This document shows, one piece after another, positions 58,701-64,000 of a stretch of 64,000 bases of DNA; within the stretch, counting starts at the first letter, position 1, and every line of letters starts with the position of its first letter. The stretch comes from Chrysemys picta bellii (taxonomy: Eukaryota; Chordata; Testudines; Emydidae). The DNA is taken from NCBI RefSeq assembly GCF_011386835.1, contig NC_088792.1, forward strand, positions 40,848,882-40,912,881. Direction: 5' to 3'. Below the pieces are notes generated by a model, which saw nothing but the letters and a program-made list of their open reading frames with translations, was not told the origin of the DNA and ran no database searches. A program made the position numbers and the translations under genes.

Positions 58701-60140
58701 TGCTTCCTATGGTTGGAGATGTGTGGACCACTTCATTCATTAAGCTAATGGAAACAACATCACACCACAACAACAACAACAAAAATTAGCAATATCTTGA
58801 AACTTCCTGGTGTATCAGTTGTGTATTGTGACAAGTTTGTTATAACAAAAGTAAATCCTTTTTGTTCACGTAACGCAATGATTTAAAAACAGTCTTTTTC
58901 ATCTAACTTTTTATTAAAGAAACATTATTATTTTATTAAAGATATATAAAGACATCTTTGGTGTGAAAGATTTATTCAGTTTGGGTGCATTTTATGAGTT
59001 ACAATCAATGAGTGAAGAGTCTGCCCTTTTATCTGCATTTGTAGTAGTACATAATGTAGATTGTATACCCTATTTATCCCTATTATACATGAACGTCCGG
59101 TACAGAAAAGTAAAGCTTAAATCTGACTAACACTTTGTTAATATTAGTAGCCATCTAAAAAATGTACTCAAAACAAAAACAAAACAAAAGCTGCCATGAT
59201 CCAACAAGTCACCATCACTAAAGACAGTATTTTTGAATCTTGCTAGAATAATCTGAAGATAAAGTTGTCAAAGCACCTGGAAATGTAAAGGTTGTCTGAT
59301 TTCACAATAGCTTCTGAAAGAAATTCTGTATCTGCAGCTGAAAATACCTCAGTACCAACTTTAAAACAATGGTTTGTTTTGTCAATGTAGAGTACAGAAG
59401 AAAAGGTTTCAGGGAAACACTCTTTATTTCTTTCTATCTAAATGTATATACCACTTCCATCATCGTAGTAATTGTGCACTTCCCAAGTATTTACAGATTT
59501 ATCCTATACCCTCTTGCGAGGTAAGGAAGAGTTTGTTTTGATTTTAACTACAATGACATCACCAGACCCATAGCTCTCTATTGCAGGAGCCATAGAAGCA
59601 TGATGAAATATTCTGAAGGAACTGTTAGTTCCACCAGTGACATGACTGACTAGGAGATAACAATTTTTTTTTCTTTTGGAAATAGTGGTCTGTATGCGGG
59701 TTTTGCAAACTAACTAAAAATAAAGGCAGATATGGATTTTAAATTAAGTTTCTTTCTGGAAGCTTTCACCAATGTGTGAAAGGATTTCACCACCCATCAA
59801 TTACCAAAGATCTCAATTGCAGAAGAATTACTGATTCATTCTTTGTCCTCGAGAACACTCTGTGCTGAGAATCTGATTAACATGAAGCTCAACTCTAAAC
59901 AATTCAACACCTGTATCTATTTTATTACTGTATACACAAAACTTAAATATTATTGAATGACAAATACCTTCCTTAGACAAGCTAAGCTGGGTTCCCCACA
60001 GTTTTCAGTCAGGTCCCATACATTAATTGTGAATGAAAGTATCAAACAAACAGAAGTTTTAAATAGCTCATATACTTACAACTGGTAAAGAATGGTGGTC
60101 TTTCCTGCATTGTCAAGTCCCACTATTATTACTTTGTGTT
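49688..60140 (-). CDS. ARL5B: ADP-ribosylation factor-like protein 5B (exons 2-6; exon 1 outside window)
   Basis: Coding segments: complement of 60,080-60,140, 58,597-58,744, 53,942-54,025, 52,037-52,188 and 49,688-49,736. They join in phase to residues 16-179 of the expected 179. The protein is a myristoylated Arf-like GTPase acting at the trans-Golgi in endosome-to-Golgi traffic (family knowledge). Motifs seen are the P-loop GLDNAGKTT (exon 2), switch-1 TSPTIGSN and G3 WDIGGQ (exon 3), NKQD (exon 5) and CCALTGEG (exons 5/6). [19 protein letters not shown] and [11 protein letters not shown] fit ARL5B better than ARL5A. All introns are GT-AG (1,335, 4,571, 1,753 and 2,300 bp). Exon 1 with the start and the glycine for myristoylation lies beyond 64,000. 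The C-terminus reads TSHIGVR. No lesions; surely functional in the visible part. Confidence 0.97.
49737..52036 (-). other. ARL5B intron 5
   Basis: Contains a hAT-type MITE (50,035-50,404) and a poly-T run at about 51,165; otherwise nothing recognised. Confidence 0.85.
50035..50404. mobile_element. hAT-type MITE in ARL5B intron 5
   Basis: Starts CAGCGGTTCTCAAATTTC and ends AACAGTTTGATAACTGTTT. Flanking 8-mers CCTCAGGG and CCTTAGGG (7 of 8 identical) give the target duplication (50,027-50,034; 50,405-50,412). The interior has a (GT)n/(G)n run at 50,145-50,172. Confidence 0.8.
52037..52188 (-). CDS. ARL5B: ARL5B exon 5
   Basis: 152 bases after CTTTCAG and before GTAGGT. It includes [20 protein letters not shown] (G4 motif NKQD) and SCCALTGEG, whose last glycine codon is completed by exon 6. 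Confidence 0.97.
52189..53941 (-). other. ARL5B intron 4
   Basis: Contains a CR1 3'-end fragment (53,124-53,210) and a poly-T run (about 52,640-52,652); nothing else recognised. Confidence 0.85.
53124..53210 (-). mobile_element. CR1 3'-end fragment in ARL5B intron 4
   Basis: TTAGAATCATGGAAATGTAG, then GATAGGTCATGTAGTCCTTC and CAATGCTGAGGCAGTATTTG on the plus strand are the complement of a CR1 3' tail. Confidence 0.7.
53942..54025 (-). CDS. ARL5B: ARL5B exon 4
   Basis: 84 bases, exactly 28 codons, after TTTTCAG and before GTATAT. Encodes [18 protein letters not shown] then [10 protein letters not shown]. The plus strand of the flank shows no repeat at the junctions. Confidence 0.97.
54470..54841 (+). 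pseudogene. hAT transposase C-terminal (hATC) fragment
   Basis: The plus-strand frame 54,488-54,706 reads [33 protein letters not shown] and [20 protein letters not shown], the hATC dimerisation domain, ending with a stop. The AT-rich 3' trailer continues to about 54,841, where another MITE begins. The upstream transposase is absent, so it is a 5'-truncated copy. It lies antisense to ARL5B. Confidence 0.85.
54842..54910. mobile_element. Partial MITE end
   Basis: TTACTCGTGGGGGAATTCTG is close to the inverted end of the MITE at 61,046-61,355. No matching right end was found, so only one terminus remains. Confidence 0.5.
55128..55355. mobile_element. Foldback MITE with 'ctacatagcaaaaaaa' end
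   Basis: An approximate inverted repeat: TCAGAACCCAGGTCAACTGA on the left and TCAGCTGACCCGGGCTCTGA on the right, around GC-rich hairpin repeats. It resembles dispersed turtle foldback elements with 'tgtctacac' termini. Confidence 0.65.
57269..57675. mobile_element. hAT-type MITE in ARL5B intron 3
   Basis: CACTGGCGCTCAACC at the left and GGCTGAGAACCACT at the right are inverted ends. ACTAAAAC/ACTAAAAG flanks suggest a decayed 8-bp duplication. CAGTGGCGCTCAACCT is repeated at 57,284, so the exact start is uncertain. Confidence 0.7.
57717..58443. mobile_element. hAT-type non-autonomous element in ARL5B intron 3
   Basis: Starts CAGTGGTTCCCAAACTGG and ends TTTGGGAACCACTG. Flanking CCTTATAA and CCTTATAT (7 of 8) mark an 8-bp duplication. 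727 bp with no transposase. Confidence 0.85.
58597..58744 (-). CDS. ARL5B: ARL5B exon 3
   Basis: 148 bases after CCATTAG and before GTATGT. It encodes switch 1 (HTSPTIGSN), the interswitch and G3/switch 2 ([13 protein letters not shown]), ending at NTYYSNTE. Its first base completes the phenylalanine begun in exon 2. Confidence 0.97.
58745..60079 (-). other. ARL5B intron 2
   Basis: 1,335 bp without recognised repeats except a short (CAA)n run at 58,768-58,783. Confidence 0.85.
60080..60140 (-). CDS. ARL5B: ARL5B exon 2
   Basis: 61 bases after TTTTGCAG and before GTAAGT. Encodes [20 protein letters not shown] with split codons at both ends. It carries the nucleotide-binding P-loop. Confidence 0.97.
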
Positions 60141-61045
60141 CTGCAAAACAAAAAAACAAAAAAAGGTGAGCTGTTGTGAGCAGCCAAAGATACCATTAGC
60201 CAAATATTAACCACTTTTCTGATATTAAAAAAAAGCAAAGACGCCTTGTCTGTTTTAGGTGAACAGCCTGCACAGAGTATGGAAGATTCCCGACTAAAAA
60301 AACCACAAATCAGTATCTCCAGAAAGAGTTGTTATACTTACAAGGGACATAAATTAAGTCCATGGTAAAGTTTTATTTTAAAGGAATGATTATTGATAAA
60401 AAAAACAAATTGTTTCATGCAAAAGAGTAGCATTAATACAAAATTAAGCTTGAGAAATAAAGTAGTCATAAGAACATGGAAACTGCACGTTGACTTGCAA
60501 ACTTGGTTCTGCCAATGTACTTTTTTTAGATATGTTCAGTTTGCATGAAAATGATTAGAATATGTGTCACAAAGTGAAATATCTTATACATTTTATATTC
60601 AGAAGTTAAACCAAATCTGAAGACTGTATGTAATTTAAGACTTAGATCTACAAAGCAAGACAAAAAGAAATGGTGTGTGTGTGAGAATATCAGTACTTCA
60701 AGTTAAGAACACAATTACAGAATGACTAGTATTTTAGTAATATCTAAAAATAGATCAAAAACTAAAGCTGAATATTTACAGCTGGCAAACTGAAGAAGTT
60801 GGCAACTCAACTAATTTTCTTGCAACTCAATCAAATCTAAATACTGCATATAATATTATGTTAACCCACCATATAAGGCTGAACAAGATGCCTCAGTTTA
60901 TTGATTGCATATATCGATAACTTATTTAAGACTATGAAGATACCATATTTAAATGGGTAAGTATAAGGGAGAGAAGAGTTCAGTTTGAACTTTCTACTCT
61001 TAGCACTGCAACTCCTGAACCCCAAGCGCTTGACTACTTAACAGT

Positions 61046-61355
61046 TACTCCTGAGGGCATTCTGCGCCAAAAAATTAAAAACTCTGCACACAATAATTCA
61101 AAATTCTGTAAGTTTTATTTGTCAATAAATAAATACAGCATGGCAGTGGGGAGCACAATCTACTGGCTGCGCAAAGGTGGGAAATCACCCTCCAGCCTTC
61201 CCACCCTGGGGACACGGACTCAGTGGTGAGGCTGCACCCGATCCTGACACAGCATAAGGCCTGGGCGTGCCCCAGAGGGGTCTGGGTGTGGGGAAGTTCA
61301 GCAGGGGGTCATGAATTCTGCGCACACACTATGGCGCAAAATTCCCCCAGGAGTA
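61046..61355. mobile_element. MITE with TACTCCTG inverted ends
   Basis: TACTCCTGAGGGCATTCTGC and GCAAAATTCCCCCAGGAGTA are inverted imperfect ends. AACAGT flanks both sides (61,040-61,045; 61,356-61,361). If the ends are extended by one base the duplication is the 4-bp ACAG, so the superfamily is undecided. Confidence 0.8.
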
Positions 61356-61474
61356 AACAGTGATATGCCAAATGCTGCATTAATACTTTTGCATGCTACT
61401 GTACATATATAAGACTATTCGTAGCCTTAAAATGGCAACTATTTTCTTCACACTAAGAAAAAAATCCACAACGA

Positions 61475-61691
61475 CAGGGGTTTTCAAACTGGGGGTCAGG
61501 ACCCCGCGAGGTTATTACATGGGGGGGGGTCACAAGTTGTCAGCCTCTACTCCAAACCCAACTTTGCCTCTAGCATTTATAATGGTATTAAATATATTTA
61601 AAAGTGTTTGTAATAAGGGGGGGGGGGGGGTCGCACTCAGAGACTTGCTATGTGATAGGGGGTCACCAGTACAAAACTTTGAGAACCACTA
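61475..61691. mobile_element. hAT-type MITE
   Basis: CAGGGGTTTTCAAACTGGGG at the left and AACTTTGAGAACCACTA at the right are inverted. Flanks CACAACGA and TACAACAA (6 of 8) may be the decayed duplication. It contains a G-run at 61,618-61,630. Confidence 0.7.
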
Positions 61692-62271
61692 TACAACAAC
61701 AAAGGGAGCTACAAAGCAGGTTAAGTTACCACAAGTCTTCTGTTTTGATTTTTCCGCTATGCATGTGCAAAGTTGGATTGGAAAATACAGTAAAGGGTAT
61801 CTTTACTCTGTTCAAAACAAAGCAGAACCATGAACAGATGAAGAGTTACAATAGAATTAAAACTCAAACTTAACTATGGGGTACCAACATGTGATTCAAC
61901 AAGTCATATCTAAAATTTTAGTCCATGTATTCAGAACATCACATGGATGGAAAGCTACAGCTTACTCTGAAAAAATGGTACATACTCATTAGATTTATAA
62001 CAAAGTATTATAATCTTTGATATGCCTTGGAATTTTAGTTATGAAAAAGTTAAATATTTTTTCTTAAAAATACTCAACTAGGACTATTAAATATTTATTA
62101 CATCTACTGTATAAGGAACAAATAGATGCAGCCCGTCATAGAACCATAATAGAATAGTACTTCATTAGACTTAATAAGAGGCCATCCTGTGGCAATGAGT
62201 TACATAGTCCAATTATGCAGTGTGAAAAATTATTTCCTTTGAGCCACTTTAAGTTTGCCATCTTTGAGGCC

Positions 62272-62475
62272 TGGTCTACGCTACAGAGTTGGGTTGACAT
62301 AAGGCAGCTTAAGTAGACCTAATAATGTCTGTGTCTACACTACCAGGTCCCTCCGGCCGACGTAACTCGCCTGCTAGGTCAACTTAATTACTCCACCTTC
62401 GCCAGAGGTGTATGCATAAGTTAAGTCGATATAATTAAGTTGACGTAGTGGCAGTGTAGACACTGCGTTGCTTAT
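62272..62475. mobile_element. Foldback MITE with 'ggtctac...gtgtagac' arms
   Basis: GGCCTGGTCTACGCTACAG at the left with repeated 'gtctacact/agtgtagac' and GTTGACATAAGGCAGCTTA / CGTTGCTTATGTCAACTTAA inverted blocks. No coding capacity. Precedes the Harbinger-like gene remnant and may be the end of the same element. Confidence 0.65.
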
Positions 62476-62689
62476 GTCAACTTAACTCATCTCCAGGAGG
62501 TGTCCCACAATGCTCTACTGTGACTGCTCTGGTCACCGTTCTTAACTCACCTGCCCAGCAGCCAGGTACACAGGAAAAGCCACTCCCCTGTTAAAGGACC
62601 GGGAGCTCTGAATTCCCATTTTCTGTTTGTTTGTGGTGGAAAGCTTGTCTGCCCAGCTAAGCACACCAGCTCCATGCTCCAAAAGCACT

Positions 62690-63240
62690 CCTGGCCTGGA
62701 ATACACAGGAGGTGGTGGATTCCCTGAGTGTATGGGGAGAAGAGCTGTCCAGGCACAGCTCAGATCAAGTTGTAGAAATATGGACATCTGTGAGATCTCT
62801 TGGGAGTATAATGGAGAAGGGCTACCAAAGGGATCGGCAGCAGTTCCGAGAGAAAGTAAAGGAGCTGCATAAGGCTTACTAGAAGGCAAGGGAGACGAAC
62901 AGTCACCCTGGTGCAGCACCGCAGACATGCCACTTTTACAAGCTGCAGCATGCTATGCTCTGCGGTGACCTCACCATGACCCCCAAGAGCCACATGGATA
63001 CCTCAGAGTCGGAGTCTTAGGCCATTGCAGAAAAGATTGAGGAGGTGGTGCTGGACGAGGAAGGAGGAGGAGGAAGATGGGAGACAGGCCTGAGGTCCCT
63101 TCCAACCCTGATAGTCTATGATTCTAGGCAAGCAGGGGATCCACTGTCCTGGAGAGTCAGGAACTGTTTGTAACCCCAGAGCAGTCCAGCCAGTCGCCGC
63201 AATGCAGTGTGGCCGAGTGTGATGCCAGAGAAGGAATCTC
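62690..63240 (+). pseudogene. PIF/Harbinger-associated Myb/SANT-like gene remnant
   Basis: The plus strand reads, over several frames, SVWGEELSRHSSD, IMEKGYQRDRQQFREKVKEL then HKAY-stop-KARE, an order like the Myb/SANT DNA-binding protein that accompanies Harbinger transposases in reptiles. An acidic stretch near 63,050-63,080 and an ELF-type serine/proline tail follow. A ~40-bp CR1 3' tail (about 63,088-63,126) interrupts it. Inactive. Alternatively it could derive from a domesticated MSANTD-type copy. Confidence 0.6.
63088..63126 (+). mobile_element. CR1-type 3' tail fragment
   Basis: CCTGAGGTCCCTTCCAACCC followed by TGATAGTCTATGATTCTA, the common CR1/SINE 3' end with its terminal repeat, within the Myb-like remnant. 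Confidence 0.65.
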
Positions 63241-64000
63241 TATTGAGTATGCACTTAGCATTAATATTGTGGGATCACATTCTTATTTGCTATTTTTTAT
63301 TTAAATAACCAGTGGAGGTAAAGCAGCTATCAGATTCTCATTGTCTGGACCAGCAAAGCAGAGGGTACCCTAAGAATTAGGTACACAGGGATGTCCCGGG
63401 AATCCTTCATAGAGATCTCAATATTTTGTGGAAGGTTCCTCTGAAGGGCTGCCTTATTTCTTCCACTGTAGTAGGACACTTTCCCAAGCCACTCCAGTAT
63501 TAATTTGGTAGGCATCATCACAGTACATAGCACAGGAGCATAAGGACCTGTACCTGGACGCAGGCAGCAGCTGTTCCCTTGTCACCTCTGTTACCCTCAA
63601 GAACATAATATCAGCTAGGGTGACCTACAGGAGACTGTGGTAGTATTCATTTCAATTGCTCAAGCCGCAAACACTAGTGTCTGTGTGCCCTCGCCCAGTC
63701 ATTTTTCACCTCTTCCCTTCCTCCCCATAGCTCCAGAACCTGGGGTGACAATGGGACAGGGGCACTGGAATCGGGTGGGCCATCACTGCCCACTTTTCAC
63801 ATGGCTGTGGTTTGGGTGGCAGGGGTCAACATTTCCCCCACAAACTGCAAGCCTCAGGCAGGCGGGGTGCAGGGATATGGGCCGGGGGTTGCTCTCATGC
63901 ACCCCATACCTCTGCCCGGGGCAGGTGGAGTGTCTGGGCCTCCGCACAGTGGCCCGGGCTCCATGGTAGGCGCTTACCTCTGCCTGGATCCAGCTTTTGG
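63241..64000. other. Repeat-derived GC-rich region, class uncertain
   Basis: 63,241-63,720 may be further Harbinger element (AACATAATATCAGCTAGGGT is a block I associate with it). 63,740-64,000 is GC-rich and looks like another dispersed repeat. No exon signal: CCATGG at 63,960 lacks the ARL5B start context. Confidence 0.35.

Larger units (their letters stand above)
60141..64000 (-). other. ARL5B intron 1 (partial)
   Basis: Upstream of exon 2 on the minus strand. No exon 1 coding sequence could be found. It contains MITEs at 61,046, 61,475 and 62,272 and a Harbinger-type remnant from about 62,690. 60,141-61,039 and 61,700-62,271 show nothing recognised. GC-rich repeats of uncertain class fill 63,740-64,000. 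Confidence 0.7.

Noticed and set aside
63940..64000. Possible ARL5B exon 1 around CCATGG
   Set aside because: The following codons do not match the expected ARL5B N-terminus and the context is repeat-like.

Overview
Eukaryotic (vertebrate) nuclear DNA, most likely from a cryptodiran turtle. The evidence is a tRNA-derived SINE with a CR1-type tail (about 37,985-38,150), CR1 LINEs, DIRS and Penelope-like retroelements, and many hAT/mariner-type MITEs of kinds I recognise from turtle genomes. There is no bacterial gene organisation. Most open frames are chance frames or transposon remnants. The host call rests on recognition, not on a search.

The one clear host gene is ARL5B, an Arf-like small GTPase of the trans-Golgi network, on the minus strand from 60,140 to 49,688. 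Five coding exons (2-6) are present with consensus GT-AG junctions. They encode residues 16-179 of a 179-residue protein. Exon 1 with the start codon lies beyond the right edge. The gene reads leftwards, so the region left of 49,688 holds its 3' UTR, whose end I cannot place.

Layout. 1-8,453: a 4,740-bp tandem duplication (1-1,642 repeats 4,741-6,382 without visible difference) involving a decayed hAT/ZMYM1-like transposase gene, itself interrupted by a solo LTR and a hAT MITE. 8,454-10,534: a minus-strand CR1 whose 5' end forms a perfect 53-bp-arm hairpin running into a ~675-bp TATG-type microsatellite. 10,535-27,341: mostly quiet DNA with old CR1, MIR, MITE, hAT and LTR copies. 27,342-37,493: two DIRS elements, one with an internal inversion of its gag-RT-RNase H block and one internally deleted. 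37,494-43,756: turtle SINE, mariner-type MITE, and a minus-strand LTR split by a Penelope-like element with 13-bp target duplications and perfect 231-bp inverted arms, then a 1.4-kb hAT. 43,757-49,687: ARL5B downstream/3' UTR with an LTR and a Penelope foldback. 49,688-60,140: ARL5B, its introns holding hAT pieces and MITEs. 60,141-64,000: ARL5B intron 1 with MITEs and a decayed Harbinger Myb-like gene.

I found no novel cellular system. The most informative material is the transposon architecture: nested insertions dated by intact target duplications, a rearranged DIRS element, and a recurring Penelope foldback design.
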